Shown: one piece after another, positions 17,038 to 26,815 of the stretch
How the letters are laid out: every line of letters starts with the position of its first letter
Numbering within the stretch: the first letter of the stretch is position 1
Assembly: GCF_018614195.1 (NCBI RefSeq)
Contig: NZ_JAGGOT010000028.1
Coordinates: forward strand, 124,001 to 188,000
Direction: 5' to 3'
DNA length: 64,000 bases
Source: Streptomyces sp. ISL-43
GTDB lineage: Bacteria > Actinomycetota > Actinomycetes > Streptomycetales > Streptomycetaceae
Notes under the pieces: model-generated
Database searches by the model: none
Told to the model about the DNA's origin: nothing
The model's input: only the letters and a program-made list of their open reading frames with translations
Program-made: the position numbers and the translations under genes

Positions 17038-17064
17038 TTGACACCGGCCCGGACGGAGTAGCAT
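17038..17064 (+). promoter_or_regulatory. Candidate promoter of the receiver-like gene
   Basis: TTGACA (17038-17043) and TAGCAT (17059-17064) are separated by 15 bases, a good -35 match with a spacer slightly short of normal. The ATG is 46 bases further on. Confidence 0.4.
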
Positions 17065-17109
17065 CCCGCGCAACATCAGCGTTTTTCACGGGACACGTGG
17101 AGGAACGAA

Positions 17110-17511
17110 ATGCGGGCGACTGCGCGGGTTCTGGTCTACAGCGACGACGCGGGCACCCGGGAGCAGGTGCGGCTGGCGGCCGGGCGCAGGCCGGCCTCGG
17201 ACCTGCCGCCGGTGGAGTTCCTGGAGTGCGCGACGCTCCCCGCCGTCCTCAAGGAGCTGGACGCGGGCGGCATCGACGTGTGCGTGCTGGACGGCGAGGC
17301 GGTTCCGGCCGGGGGCATGGGGGTGTGCCGGCAGATCAAGGACGAGATCTTCCGGTGTCCGCCGGTCCTGCTCCTGATGGGCCGTCCGCAGGACGCCTGG
17401 CTGGCCACGTGGAGCCGCGCGGACGCCGCCGTCACCCTTCCGGTGGATCCGGTGGACTTCGCGGAGGCCCTGGCGGGTCTCCTGCGTACGCGGCTCTCTC
17501 CGGCCGCGTAA
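17110..17511 (+). CDS. Receiver-domain-like protein without output domain
   Basis: A 133-residue single-domain protein folding like a response-regulator receiver: beta-1 ARVLVYSDD with an acidic pair, an Asp in VCVLDGEAVPAG (~61) at the phospho-acceptor position, and a late hydrophobic strand VTLPVDP. The Lys expected near the end of strand 5 is not evident, so phosphorylation is doubtful. There is no output domain and no adjacent kinase. The ATG at 17110 has GGAGGA 8 bases upstream. Its fixed place beside ctaE in Streptomyces suggests a link to respiration, as inference. Confidence 0.7.
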   Translation: MRATARVLVYSDDAGTREQVRLAAGRRPASDLPPVEFLECATLPAVLKELDAGGIDVCVLDGEAVPAGGMGVCRQIKDEIFRCPPVLLLMGRPQDAWLATWSRADAAVTLPVDPVDFAEALAGLLRTRLSPAA

Positions 17512-17629
17512 CGGCCTGGGGCCGCCTGTGGGGCCCGTAGGGGCCGTACGGGCGCATTCCGGGGCACGGGAGCCCCTGCGGACTCCCACGCCCCGGTGGC
17601 GGCCCCTGGGGGCGCTCCAGCCCCGGTGG

Positions 17630-18874
17630 TTACACCTGCGGGCGCAGCCGGGCGTGGTCGATCGGGCTGCGGCCCTCCTGGGTGCCCTTGAGGAGGGCGC
17701 TGCCCTGGCGCCAGTCCTTCCAGTCGATGTTCCAGTCGCCGTAGCCGTTGCCGAAGTTGTCCATGTCGTCGCCGATGCTGTTGATCACCTTGACGATGTC
17801 GCCCTCGGTGATGTTCTCGTAGAACCAGGCGGCGTTGCCCGTGCTCATGCCGGTGCAGCCGTGGCTGACGTTCTCGTAGCCCTGGGAGCCGACGGACCAC
17901 GGCGCGGCGTGCACGTATTCACCACTCCAGGTGACGCGAGTCGCGTAGTAGACGGGCAGGTTGTAGTACTCGCTGCCGCCGATGCCGACGGTGTCGCCGC
18001 GCATCTGGACGTAGTACTGCTTGCCGAGCACCACCTTGACGCCGTTGCGGGTGGAGAAGCCCGGCTTTCCGGTGGTCACCGGAATGGTGTTGATCACTTC
18101 TCCGTTGCGCGTGAACGTGAGGTAGTGCGAGGAGGCGTCCGTGGTGACCTCGACGCGGTCGCCGATCTCCAGCTTCAGCGGCTTGGCCGCGGCCCCGTAG
18201 AGGTCATCGGTAATCTTGATGCCCTCCAGATTGCTCCGGACGGACACGCTGGTGTTGGCCGGCCAGTAGTCCTTGGGCCGGTAGTGGAGCGTCTTGTCGT
18301 CCACCCAGTACCAGGCGCCCACGACGTCGGGCGGGGTGTCGACGACCAGGCCCCGTTCGATGACGGCACGGGCGGCCTTGTCCTTCACGGGCTCGTTGAG
18401 TTCGGCCGTGAGGGGCTGTCCGACACCGTACTTGCCCTCCTCCGGCCCGAATTCGACCTTGAGGACGGTCTTGGCGGGGGTGGTGTCGAACGACATCGTG
18501 CGCTGCCCGGGGGCGCCCCGTTCGTCCTCGGTGTTCACGGTGACCGTGTACCGGACTCCGGCGGCCATCGGGACGGTGCTGTGCCAGCGGTCGCCCGCGG
18601 CGGAGAGCTCGCCCGCGAGGCGTCGGCCGTGGGTGTCCGTGGCGGTCACGTCGGTGATCCGGCCGTCGCCGCTCTTGGCGGTGACTTCCAGGGGCCGGTC
18701 GGGATCGACGGGGCGGCCGCCCGAGGACTGGTTGAAGGCGACTTGATCGCCCGCGTCGTGAGGGCGGGCTGACAGCGGGTTGTCATCGGACCCGCATGCG
18801 GTGGCGCCGGCCCCGAGGGACGCGACCAGCAGGGAGCAGCCGATGACCGTCCAAAGACGCGGTGAGTGCTTCAT
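17630..18874 (-). CDS. L,D-transpeptidase lipoprotein with Ig-like domains
   Basis: Cell-wall cross-linking enzyme that would form 3-3 mDAP bridges in peptidoglycan. A signal peptide ends in a lipobox with Cys ~27 (GATAC), so it is anchored to the outer membrane face. Two Ig-like modules fill ~45-245, as in mycobacterial LdtMt2. The YkuD catalytic domain follows with HAAPWS and SHGCTGMS, nucleophile Cys ~340, and a Trp-rich C-terminal tail. The ATG at 18874 is taken; a TTG 27 bases upstream is possible and neither has a strong ribosome site. It is monocistronic and reads away from ctaF. Confidence 0.93.
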   Translation of the reverse strand: MKHSPRLWTVIGCSLLVASLGAGATACGSDDNPLSARPHDAGDQVAFNQSSGGRPVDPDRPLEVTAKSGDGRITDVTATDTHGRRLAGELSAAGDRWHSTVPMAAGVRYTVTVNTEDERGAPGQRTMSFDTTPAKTVLKVEFGPEEGKYGVGQPLTAELNEPVKDKAARAVIERGLVVDTPPDVVGAWYWVDDKTLHYRPKDYWPANTSVSVRSNLEGIKITDDLYGAAAKPLKLEIGDRVEVTTDASSHYLTFTRNGEVINTIPVTTGKPGFSTRNGVKVVLGKQYYVQMRGDTVGIGGSEYYNLPVYYATRVTWSGEYVHAAPWSVGSQGYENVSHGCTGMSTGNAAWFYENITEGDIVKVINSIGDDMDNFGNGYGDWNIDWKDWRQGSALLKGTQEGRSPIDHARLRPQV

Positions 18875-18929
18875 GGAGCCAACGCTATGAAGGTATGACA
18901 ATTACGGCGCGCGGGGTGACTGCAAACGA

Positions 18930-18966
18930 GGGGCCCGGACTCCTCCGTTAGAGGTGTCCGGGCCCC
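18930..18966 (-). terminator. Terminator of the ctaCDF operon
   Basis: GGGGCCCGGAC (18930-18940) pairs with GTCCGGGCCCC (18956-18966) and an inner CCTC/GAGG stem extends it. It lies 46 bases past the ctaF stop on the minus strand. Confidence 0.85.
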
Positions 18967-19012
18967 AAGTGTCAGGCTGCGGCCGCCACCGGAAGCGGCG
19001 GCGCGGGTGCGG

Positions 19013-19411
19013 CTACTGGTTCTGGTTCTCGCCGCGGTAGTACTCGTACACCCAGCCCCACAGGCCGAGCAGGATGACCGGGGCCGAGAAGTACATGAGC
19101 CACCATCCGAAGATGACGCCCATGAAGGCGAGCGCGCCACCGATGGCCAGCGAGAGCGGCTGCCAGCTGTGCGGGGAGAAGAACCCCAGCTCGCCCGCCT
19201 CGTCGGCGACGTCGGCCTCCAGGTTGTCCTGGGCCATCTCGTCCACGCGCTTGGCCGTGAAGGCCAGGTAGTAGCCGATCATGACGGTCAGGCCGAAGGT
19301 AAGGAACAGCGCGGTGGTGCCTACGGGCTCCTTCGACCACACGCCGTACACGACGGCCATGATCAGGACGAAGAAGGAGAGCCAGAGGAACATCTTGCCC
19401 TGGATCTTCAC
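19013..19411 (-). CDS. ctaF: Cytochrome c oxidase subunit IV (actinobacterial)
   Basis: A 132-residue membrane subunit with four hydrophobic helices: two near the N-terminus ([16 protein letters not shown] and [20 protein letters not shown]), an acidic loop [18 protein letters not shown], then two more. This is the small fourth subunit special to actinobacterial aa3 oxidases. The GTG at 19411 overlaps the ctaD stop (GTGA), so it is coupled to the catalytic subunit. A strong hairpin ends the transcript. Confidence 0.93.
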   Translation of the reverse strand: MKIQGKMFLWLSFFVLIMAVVYGVWSKEPVGTTALFLTFGLTVMIGYYLAFTAKRVDEMAQDNLEADVADEAGELGFFSPHSWQPLSLAIGGALAFMGVIFGWWLMYFSAPVILLGLWGWVYEYYRGENQNQ

Positions 19412-21138
19412 TTGCCGGCCTCCTTGCCGCCGGTGACTGCCTGGGTGCCGGCGCCGTGGTCCGCGAGGTGGTCGAGGGCCGCGATCTCCGGGTGGTGCAG
19501 GTCGAACGCCGGGGATTCGGAACGGATCCGCGGCAGGGTGAGGAAGTTGTGCCGCGGCGGCGGGCAGGAGGTCGCCCACTCCAGCGAACGGCCGTAACCC
19601 CACGGGTCGTCGACCTCGACCTTCTTGCCGTACTTCGCCGTCTTCCAGACGTTGTACATGAAGGGCAGCATCGACAGGCCGAGCAGGAACGAGCTGATCG
19701 TGGAGATCGTGTTCAGCACGGTGAAGCCGTCGGCCGCGAGGTAGTCCGCGTAACGACGCGGCATGCCCTCGACACCCAGCCAGTGCTGCACCAGGAAGGT
19801 GCCGTGGAAGCCGGTGAACAGCGTCCAGAAGGTGATCTTGCCGAGGCGCTCGTCCAGCATCTTGCCCGTCATCTTCGGCCACCAGAAGTGGAAGCCGGCG
19901 AACATCGCGAAGACCACGGTGCCGAACACGACGTAGTGGAAGTGCGCGACGACGAAGTACGAGTCGGAGACGTGGAAGTCCATCGGGGGCGAGGCCAGGA
20001 TGACGCCGGTCAGACCACCGAAGGTGAAGGTGACCAGGAAGCCGATCGTCCAGAGCATCGGTGTCTCGAAGGACAGCGAGCCCTTCCACATGGTGCCGAT
20101 CCAGTTGAAGAACTTCACACCGGTCGGTACCGCGATCAGGAAGGTCATGAAGGAGAAGAACGGCAGCAGCACACCGCCGGTGACGTACATGTGGTGGGCC
20201 CACACCGTCACCGAGAGACCGGCGATCGAGATCGTCGCGGCGATCAGACCGATGTAACCGAACATCGGCTTGCGCGAGAAGACCGGGATGACCTCGGAAA
20301 CGATTCCGAAGAACGGTAGCGCGATGATGTACACCTCTGGGTGTCCGAAGAACCAGAAGAGGTGTTGCCACAGCAATGCGCCGCCGTTGGCCGCGTCGAA
20401 CACATGCGCACCGAACTTCCGGTCGGCCTCCAGCGCGAAGAGCGCGGCGGCCAGCACCGGGAAGGCGAGCAGGACCAGGACACCGGTCAGCAGCACGTTC
20501 CAGGTGAAGATCGGCATGCGGAACATCGTCATGCCGGGAGCGCGCATGCAGATGATCGTGGTGATGAAGTTGACCGAGCCGAGGATCGTACCGAAGCCCG
20601 AGAAGGCCAGACCCATGATCCACATGTCGGCGCCGATGCCCGGCGAACGGACGGCGTCCGACAGCGGGGAGTAGGCGAACCAGCCGAAGTCGGCGGCACC
20701 CGAGGGGGTGACGAAGCCGGCCACCGCGATGGTCGAGCCGAAGAGGTACAGCCAGTACGCGAACATGTTCAGCCGCGGGAACGCCACGTCGGGCGCGCCG
20801 ATCTGCAGCGGCATGATCCAGTTCGCGAAGCCCGCGAAGAGCGGGGTGGCGAACATCAGCAGCATGATCGTGCCATGCATGGTGAACGCCTGGTTGAACT
20901 GCTCGTTCGACATGATCTGCGTACCCGGACGGGCCAGCTCGGCGCGCATGAAGAGCGCCATGATCCCGCCGATGATGAAGAACACGAACGACGTGATCAG
21001 GTACATCGTGCCGATGGTCTTGTGGTCGGTAGTGGTCAACCACTTCACGACGACATTGCCCGGCTGCTTGCGCCGCACCGGCAGCTCGTTCTCATACGAG
21101 TCGGCGGCGGCACCCTGAGATTCGTTGAGGATGCTCAC
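19408..21138 (-). CDS. ctaD: Cytochrome c oxidase subunit I
   Basis: Catalytic subunit of the aa3 oxidase that reduces O2 and pumps protons. Its 576 residues cover 12 helices. Haem and copper ligands are plain: FTMHGT for haem a, WFFGHPEVY carrying the CuB His cross-linked to Tyr, WAHHMY with the next two CuB ligands, and VVAHFHYV with both haem-iron His residues. The GTG at 21138 overlaps the ctaC stop (GTGA). A soluble tail of about 40 residues ends the protein. Confidence 0.97.
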   Translation of the reverse strand: MSILNESQGAAADSYENELPVRRKQPGNVVVKWLTTTDHKTIGTMYLITSFVFFIIGGIMALFMRAELARPGTQIMSNEQFNQAFTMHGTIMLLMFATPLFAGFANWIMPLQIGAPDVAFPRLNMFAYWLYLFGSTIAVAGFVTPSGAADFGWFAYSPLSDAVRSPGIGADMWIMGLAFSGFGTILGSVNFITTIICMRAPGMTMFRMPIFTWNVLLTGVLVLLAFPVLAAALFALEADRKFGAHVFDAANGGALLWQHLFWFFGHPEVYIIALPFFGIVSEVIPVFSRKPMFGYIGLIAATISIAGLSVTVWAHHMYVTGGVLLPFFSFMTFLIAVPTGVKFFNWIGTMWKGSLSFETPMLWTIGFLVTFTFGGLTGVILASPPMDFHVSDSYFVVAHFHYVVFGTVVFAMFAGFHFWWPKMTGKMLDERLGKITFWTLFTGFHGTFLVQHWLGVEGMPRRYADYLAADGFTVLNTISTISSFLLGLSMLPFMYNVWKTAKYGKKVEVDDPWGYGRSLEWATSCPPPRHNFLTLPRIRSESPAFDLHHPEIAALDHLADHGAGTQAVTGGKEAGK

Positions 21139-22109
21139 AGTTTGTTCGTCTCCGCATTCCGGGCCGGGTCGGTCTGCTTGATGCCGGCCGGGAGGTAGCC
21201 GGTCTGCCCCTTCTCCGCCAGCTCCTTCAGGTGCGCCTGGTACGCCTCCGGGGAGACCACCTTGACGTTGAAGAGCATCCGGGAGTGGTCGACACCGCAG
21301 AGCTCGGCGCACTTGCCCATGAAGACGCCTTCTTCGGTCGGGGTGACCTCGAAGACGTTGGTGTGGCCCGGGATGACGTCCTGCTTGAACAGGAAGGGGA
21401 CCACCCAGAACGAGTGGATGACGTCGTTCGACGACAGGATGAAGCGGACCTTCTCGCCCACGGGCAGCCAGAGGGTCGGACCCGGGTTGTTGGTCTCCGG
21501 GTTCCGGTCGCTGGGGACGCCCTTGGTGTAGACGCCTTCGGCGCCCTTGGGGAAGTCCTTGGTGAAGCGGTCCGGGATGGAGGCGAGTTCCTTGGGAACC
21601 TCGCCCGCCTTCGGGGTCGCCGCGTCGCCGTCGACGTTCTCGATGTAGTTGAAGCCCCAGCTCCACTGGTAGCCGACCACGTTGATCGTGTGCGTCGGCT
21701 TGGCGGAGAGGGAGAGCAGCTTCGACTCGTCACGCGCGGTGAAGTAGAAGAGCACCGAGACGATGATGAGCGGGACCACGGTGTACAGCGCCTCGATGGG
21801 CATGTTGTACCGGGTCTGCGCGGGGACCTCGATCTTCGTCCGGCTGCGCCGGTGGAAGATGACGCTCCACATGATCAGGCCCCACACCAGGATGCCCGTG
21901 ATGAGCGCGGCCGCCCAGGAGCCCTGCCACAGGGAGAGGATGCGCGGCGCCTCCTCGGTGACCGGAGTGGGCATTCCGAGGCGGGGGAAGCTTTTCCAGT
22001 TATACGAGCAACCAGTGGCGGTCGCCAGAACCGCGCCCGCAGTCAGCGCCTGCAGCAGCTTCCGCCGCATCGGGCGCCGCGGCGAGCGGTCGGAGCCGTA
22101 GGGACTCAC
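21135..22109 (-). CDS. ctaC: Cytochrome c oxidase subunit II (CuA)
   Basis: Receives electrons from cytochrome cc at its binuclear CuA centre outside the membrane. The 324-residue precursor has a basic start, a hydrophobic signal segment and a Cys after ATATG (lipobox-like), then two transmembrane helices ([18 protein letters not shown] and [16 protein letters not shown]). The CuA site is [12 protein letters not shown]. An insertion after WSWGFNY ([11 protein letters not shown] and on) is usual in Actinobacteria. The GTG at 22109 is preferred, with GGAAGG 8 bases upstream; a longer frame reaching 22214 has no ribosome site. Confidence 0.96.
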   Translation of the reverse strand: MSPYGSDRSPRRPMRRKLLQALTAGAVLATATGCSYNWKSFPRLGMPTPVTEEAPRILSLWQGSWAAALITGILVWGLIMWSVIFHRRSRTKIEVPAQTRYNMPIEALYTVVPLIIVSVLFYFTARDESKLLSLSAKPTHTINVVGYQWSWGFNYIENVDGDAATPKAGEVPKELASIPDRFTKDFPKGAEGVYTKGVPSDRNPETNNPGPTLWLPVGEKVRFILSSNDVIHSFWVVPFLFKQDVIPGHTNVFEVTPTEEGVFMGKCAELCGVDHSRMLFNVKVVSPEAYQAHLKELAEKGQTGYLPAGIKQTDPARNAETNKL

Positions 22110-22403
22110 GTAGCGCCTTCCCGAGAGTCTCGGCCCGCGCGGCCGGCCGCGGCCGTATTCAGGTCGGTCGCCGGCCCTGACGCAGGCAGGGGTTTGGATG
22201 TTTATGCGGACCAAACCCTACTGGACGCTATTTGGGGTCGCGCGGGGAGGGTGCCCAACGCGCCGCTACTGACCCCGAAGGGATGGATCCGCCGTACGGG
22301 GGACGGCCCAACCCGCCCCGAATGGCGGCCTCCCGACGACATCTGACGCCCCCTGACCTCGGCCGGGCGCCGCGTCCGCGCGCCCGCCGGTTAGCGTGAC
22401 CGG
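22110..22403. other. Divergent intergenic region ctaC / desulfurase-TusA
   Basis: About 290 bases that must hold the promoters of both the ctaCDF operon and the IscS-TusA gene. An AT-richer block around 22195-22235 is the likeliest promoter site for ctaC. I see no convincing -35/-10 pair, hairpin or palindrome, and no small gene. Confidence 0.5.
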
Positions 22404-23783
22404 ATGCCGTACTTCGACACCGCGTCCGCCGCCCCGCTGCACCCCGTGGCCCGGCAGGCGCTCCAGGCCTCCCTTGACGAGGGCTGGGCCGACCCGGCCC
22501 GGCTGTACCGCGAAGGGCGGCGGGCCAGGCTGCTGCTGGACGCGGCGCGGGAGGCGGCGGCGGAGTCGGTGGGATGCCGCCCGGACGAGCTCTCGTTCAC
22601 TCCTTCGGGGACGCACGCGGTTCACTCGGGCGTGGCGGGTGTGCTCGCGGGACGCCGGCGCGTCGGCGGACATCTGGTCGTATCGGCGGTCGAACACAGT
22701 TCTGTACTGCACGCGGCGGAGGTTCACGCGGCGGGCGGCGGGACGGTCGAGGAGGTCCCGGTGGACCGCTTCGGCCTCGTCTCGGCATCCGCCTACGGGC
22801 AACTCGTGGGCCCGTCCACGGCGCTGGCCTGCCTCCAGTCGGCCAACCACGAAGTGGGCACGGTCCAGCCGGTGGCGGAGGTCGCCGAGGTCTGCGGCTC
22901 CGCCGGGGTCCCGCTGCTGGTGGACGCGGCGCAGTCGCTGGGCTGGGGGCCGGTTCCCGGGAACTGGTCCGTCCTGTGCGCGAGCGCCCACAAATGGGGC
23001 GGCCCGCCCGGGGTGGGTCTGCTGGCGGTCCGCAAGGGGGTCCGCTTCGCCGCCCAAGGCCCCCTCGACGAACGGGAGTCGGGCCGCTCCCCCGGTTTCG
23101 TCAACCTGCCGGCGGTCGTCGCGGCGGCGGCCTCGCTGCGGGCGGTGCGCGCCGAGGCGGACGCGGAGGCGGCCCGCCTGCGGATCCTGGTGGACCGGCT
23201 GCGCCGGCGGGTGGCCCGCCTGGTGCCGGACGTGGAGGTGGTGGGACACCCGGACCTCCGCCTCCCCCACCTGGTCACCTTCTCGTGCCTGTACGTCGAC
23301 GGCGAGACGCTGCTCCACGAGTTGGACCGGGCGGGCTACTCCGTCTCCTCCGGCTCCTCGTGCACCAGCTCGACGCTGACCCCCTCCCATGTCCTGCGGG
23401 CCATGGGGGCGCTGTCGGAGGGGAACGTACGGGTGTCCCTGCCGGCGGGCACGACGGCGGCCGAGGTCAACGGCTTCCTGGAGGTCCTGCCGGGCCTGGT
23501 GGCCGGGGTCCGGGAACGGCTCGGCGCCGTGGAGGCCGAGCCCGCCGCCCCCGACGCCGAATCGCTGGAACTGGACACGCTCGGGCTGCGGTGCCCGCAG
23601 CCCGTGATCGAGCTGGCGCGGGCGATCGGGCGGGTGCCGGTGGGGGGCACGGTGACGGTCCTGTCGGACGACGAGGTCGCCCGGCTGGACATTCCGGCGT
23701 GGTGCTCGATGCGGGGCCAGGTCTACGTGGGCGAGGCCCCGCGCGGGCAGGGCGTCGCCTACACGGTCCGCCGGGCGGTATGA
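22404..23783 (+). CDS. Cysteine desulfurase fused to a TusA-like sulfur carrier domain
   Basis: A 459-residue two-domain protein. Residues 1-~375 form an IscS/NifS-type PLP desulfurase: YFDTASAAP at the start, NHEVGT (~148-153) and DAAQS contact PLP, the Schiff-base Lys is in ASAHKWGG (K197), and the catalytic Cys is in SSGSSCTSS (C320). Residues ~388-459 are TusA-like, with LGLRCPQPV giving the sulfur-accepting Cys (C398). The desulfurase could load persulfide directly onto its own carrier domain; targets are unknown. It converges on the PfkB-family gene, separated by a 20-bp hairpin. Confidence 0.88.
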   Translation: MPYFDTASAAPLHPVARQALQASLDEGWADPARLYREGRRARLLLDAAREAAAESVGCRPDELSFTPSGTHAVHSGVAGVLAGRRRVGGHLVVSAVEHSSVLHAAEVHAAGGGTVEEVPVDRFGLVSASAYGQLVGPSTALACLQSANHEVGTVQPVAEVAEVCGSAGVPLLVDAAQSLGWGPVPGNWSVLCASAHKWGGPPGVGLLAVRKGVRFAAQGPLDERESGRSPGFVNLPAVVAAAASLRAVRAEADAEAARLRILVDRLRRRVARLVPDVEVVGHPDLRLPHLVTFSCLYVDGETLLHELDRAGYSVSSGSSCTSSTLTPSHVLRAMGALSEGNVRVSLPAGTTAAEVNGFLEVLPGLVAGVRERLGAVEAEPAAPDAESLELDTLGLRCPQPVIELARAIGRVPVGGTVTVLSDDEVARLDIPAWCSMRGQVYVGEAPRGQGVAYTVRRAV

Positions 23784-23785
23784 CC

Positions 23786-23829
23786 CCGCCGGGGCTCCGC
23801 CCCCGCCGCCGGGGGCGGAGCCCCGGCGG
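23786..23829. terminator. Bidirectional terminator between convergent genes
   Basis: A perfect 20-bp stem (23786-23805 with 23810-23829) and 4-base loop lies between the stops at 23783 and 23841, serving both strands. Confidence 0.85.
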
Positions 23830-23840
23830 CTGGCCGTCGG

Positions 23841-24818
23841 CTACGCGGCGAAGTGCGCCTGGACCTCCGCCGCGGCGGAGTCCCCGTAGGCCTTCGTGAA
23901 GCGCTCCATGAAGTGCGCCCGGGCCAGGGTGTACTCCTGCGTGCCCAGGGTCTCGATGACGAGCGTCGCCAGCATGCAGCCGACCTGCGCCGCACGCTCC
24001 AGGCCGACGCCCCAGCCCAGGCCCGTCAGGAAGCCCGCGCGGAAGGCGTCGCCGACGCCCGTCGGGTCGACCTTCGCCGTCTCCTCGGGGCAGCCGACGA
24101 CGATCGGGTCGTGGCCGACCCGCTCGATCCGGACGCCGTTCGAACCCAGCGTGGTGACCCGGGTGCCGACCTTCGCCAGGATCTCCGCGTCCGTCCAGCC
24201 GGACTTCGACTCGATGAGGCCCTTCTCGTACTCGTTGGAGAAGAGGTACGTCGCACCCTCCATCAGGGTGCGGATGTTCTCGCCGTCCATCCGGGCGATC
24301 TGCTGCGAGAAGTCCGCCGCGAAGGGGATCCCGCGCGTGCGGCACTCCTCCGTGTGGCGCAGCATCGCCTCGGGGTCGTCCGCGCCGATCAGGACGAGGT
24401 CCAGGCCGCCGACCCGGTCCGCGACCGCCTTCAGCTCGATCAGGCGGGCCTCGCTCATCGCGCCCGTGTAGAAGGAGCCGATCTGGTTGTGGTCGGAGTC
24501 CGTGGTGCAGACGAAGCGCGCGGTGTGCAGCACCTCGGAGATGCGCACGGACTGGGTGTCGACGCCGTGCCGGTCCAGCCAGGCGCGGTACTCGTCGAAG
24601 TCGTAGCCGGCCGCGCCGACGAGGATCGGGCGGGTACCGAGCTGCCCCATGCCGAAGCAGATGTTCGGGCCGACGCCGCCCCGCCGTACGTCGAGGTTGT
24701 CGACGAGGAAGGAGAGGGAGACCGTGTGCAGCTGGTCCGCGACCAGCTGGTCGGCGAAGCGGCCGGGGAAGGTCATGAGGTGGTCGGTGGCGATGGAGCC
24801 GGTGACTGCGATGCGCAC
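23841..24818 (-). CDS. adoK: PfkB-family carbohydrate kinase, adenosine-kinase-like
   Basis: A 325-residue ribokinase-fold enzyme. The N-terminal glycine pair motif is RRGGVGPNICFGMGQLG (~45-61) and the C-terminal PfkB signature DPTGVGDAFRAGF (~250-262) holds the catalytic Asp and anion hole. The mycobacterial adenosine kinase AdoK is a PfkB protein and, as I recall, also lies near the qcr/cta genes, which supports the assignment to adenosine salvage; a sugar kinase is still possible. The ATG at 24818 has CGGAGGA further upstream, and the gene stands alone. Confidence 0.75.
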   Translation of the reverse strand: MRIAVTGSIATDHLMTFPGRFADQLVADQLHTVSLSFLVDNLDVRRGGVGPNICFGMGQLGTRPILVGAAGYDFDEYRAWLDRHGVDTQSVRISEVLHTARFVCTTDSDHNQIGSFYTGAMSEARLIELKAVADRVGGLDLVLIGADDPEAMLRHTEECRTRGIPFAADFSQQIARMDGENIRTLMEGATYLFSNEYEKGLIESKSGWTDAEILAKVGTRVTTLGSNGVRIERVGHDPIVVGCPEETAKVDPTGVGDAFRAGFLTGLGWGVGLERAAQVGCMLATLVIETLGTQEYTLARAHFMERFTKAYGDSAAAEVQAHFAA

Positions 24819-24949
24819 GGCGTGGATGCTCCTGCGGAGGACGGCGAGGGGACATTCAAAACTACCCGGTCGACGGCGTGTGGCCGACCGGCAGAAACTA
24901 CCCCGTAGTAGGCCTTTCTTCGCCCGCCGTGCCGTGCTTACCGTGCCCC

Positions 24950-25162
24950 ATGACCTACACCGATGGCTTCGGGTACGCCGATCCCGCCGACGCGCGCCCC
25001 GGTTTCGCCCGGCTGCTGGGCGACTGCGCCCGTATGGCCCCGCACTGGCCGGTCCCCGCCGACCCCCGTCCGGACCGGGTGGCGCCCTCGCAGATCCACG
25101 GCATCCGCGTCCCGGCGGCTTCGGCCCGCCTGATCGCCTCCACCGCGGCCTACGGCGACTAG
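24950..25162 (+). CDS. Small conserved hypothetical protein
   Basis: A 70-residue protein, Pro/Ala/Arg-rich, with no transmembrane segment or recognised motif. The ATG at 24950 is the natural start; upstream sequence in frame lies in the adoK promoter region. No Shine-Dalgarno match is evident, so expression is uncertain. It lies 110 bases before the membrane-anchored protein gene on the same strand. Confidence 0.5.
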   Translation: MTYTDGFGYADPADARPGFARLLGDCARMAPHWPVPADPRPDRVAPSQIHGIRVPAASARLIASTAAYGD

Positions 25163-25272
25163 GCCTTCTCGGCCCTGAAGGGACCGGAGCCCGGGGCTCC
25201 GGGGGAACCGGATCCGCGCCTGCCGCGTCACACCCGCATCACCCACGGCGGGACGGGCAAAGGAGCGAAGCG

Positions 25273-26727
25273 GTGACCAGCGAACAACCCGGCACATCCG
25301 ACACAACCGATACCTCACGCGCCACACCACGGCGGCCGGCCTGGATCGTCGGCTCGATCGCCGCAGCCGTCCTGCTCACCGGCGGCGGCACGGCGTACTG
25401 GGCGTCGACCGCGCACGGGGAAGGCGGTACGGGGGACAGCGCGGCCTCCGCGCCCCGCGTCGCGCCCGCTCCGACCGGGCCCGGCATCGCGCCCGGCGAG
25501 CCCGACCCCTCCGGCGGCGGGGTCACGTACACGGCTGACGTCCCGCTGCCCGACGGTCCGGCGACCGCGCCCGCCTTCGCCGCGCGCGGCGAGGTGACCT
25601 CCGCCGAGGTGGCCCGGCTCGCCGCGGCCCTCGGCCTCTCCGGCGCGCCCCGGCTCACCGGTGAGCTCTGGCAGGTCGGGGAGAGCGCGGACGGCTCCGG
25701 GCCCCTGCTCACGGTGAACCGCAAGGCTCCCGGAACGTGGAACTTCTCCCGCTTCCAGGTGGGCGGCACCGGGGACGACTGCCAACGCGGCAAGGACACC
25801 TGCGGACCTGCCACGCTCCCCGGGAACGGCGCGGCCGACGCCTCCGGCACGGCGGCGGGCAAGCCGGTCTCCGAGGAGGCCGCCAAGGCCGCCGTGGCGC
25901 CCGTACTGGCGGCGGTCGGCCAGGGCTCGGCCAAGCTCGACGCCCGGCTCCTCCAGGGCTCGGTGCGCGTAGTGAGCGCCGACCCCGTGATCGGCGGACT
26001 GCCCACGCAGGGCTGGTCCACCCGGATCGGCGTCGGGGCGGACTCCGCGGTGGTGTCGGGCAGCGGCGAGCTGACGGCTCCCGTACGGGCCGCCGAGCAG
26101 CCGGTGATCGGCGCCGTCGACGCGCTGGCCCGGCTGAACGACAAGGCGAGGGGGTCCGACGGCACCGGGCCCGGCCCGAGCGGCTGCGCCACCAGCGTCC
26201 CGCTGACTCCGGACCCGCCGGACGGCGCCACGGACACGCTGCCGTGCAACCCGGAGCCCCGGCCGATGAAGCCGCCGCGGACCGAGTCGGTACGGGGCGC
26301 CGCGCTCGGGCTGGTCCCGGGCACGGTCGACGGGGCCCGGGGCCTGGTCCCGGCCTGGCTGTTCGAGGTGGCGGGCAAGGGCGACGGCCCGGGCCGCACG
26401 GTGGCCCAGCCGGCGGCCCCGGCCGAGGATCCCCCGGCGCCGGCCTCCCCGCCCGCGAAGGGGCTCACCGTGCCCGGATTCTCGTACTCCGAGGCCGACC
26501 GGACGCTGACCGTGAACTTCTGGGGCGGGGTGTGCAGCACGTACGCCCTGGAGGTCCGGGAGCAGCCGGAGTCGGTGATGACGAAGATCACGGACACCCC
26601 GAACAAGCCGGGTCAGGCCTGCATCATGATCGCGCAGGAGATGACGGTGACGGCCAAGCTCCAGCAGCCGCTCGGCGACCGGAAGGTGATCGACGCGACG
26701 ACGGGCAAGCCGCTCGCCCGACAGTAG
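25273..26727 (+). CDS. Membrane-anchored extracytoplasmic protein of unknown function
   Basis: A 484-residue protein with a ~22-residue Thr/Ser-rich cytoplasmic tail, one transmembrane segment (~23-43, AWIVGSIAAAVLLTGGG) and a large Pro/Ala/Gly-rich outer region. Several Cys pairs (CQRGKDTC, a late pair in CSTYAL and QACIM) suggest disulfides outside the cell. I recognise no enzyme motif. The GTG at 25273 is chosen because AAAGGAG lies 9 bases upstream; the long open frame before it is antisense to adoK. It ends at a hairpin shared with erpA. Confidence 0.75.
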   Translation: MTSEQPGTSDTTDTSRATPRRPAWIVGSIAAAVLLTGGGTAYWASTAHGEGGTGDSAASAPRVAPAPTGPGIAPGEPDPSGGGVTYTADVPLPDGPATAPAFAARGEVTSAEVARLAAALGLSGAPRLTGELWQVGESADGSGPLLTVNRKAPGTWNFSRFQVGGTGDDCQRGKDTCGPATLPGNGAADASGTAAGKPVSEEAAKAAVAPVLAAVGQGSAKLDARLLQGSVRVVSADPVIGGLPTQGWSTRIGVGADSAVVSGSGELTAPVRAAEQPVIGAVDALARLNDKARGSDGTGPGPSGCATSVPLTPDPPDGATDTLPCNPEPRPMKPPRTESVRGAALGLVPGTVDGARGLVPAWLFEVAGKGDGPGRTVAQPAAPAEDPPAPASPPAKGLTVPGFSYSEADRTLTVNFWGGVCSTYALEVREQPESVMTKITDTPNKPGQACIMIAQEMTVTAKLQQPLGDRKVIDATTGKPLARQ

Positions 26728-26758
26728 GAGCCCTTCCGCACGAGGAGGGGCCCGCACA

Positions 26759-26802
26759 CGAGAGGGGCCCGCCACCGGATGTCCGGCGGCGGGCCCCTCT
26801 CG
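26759..26802. terminator. Bidirectional terminator
   Basis: Arms CGAGAGGGGCCCGCC (26759-26773) and the exact complement (26788-26802) form a 15-bp stem between the convergent stops at 26727 and 26816. Confidence 0.85.
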
Positions 26803-26815
26803 CGGTCCTGCAGGC

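Noticed and set aside
24649..25272. N-terminal extension of the membrane-anchored protein
   Set aside because: The extension is antisense to adoK and overlaps the small gene at 24950; the GTG at 25273 has a strong ribosome site.
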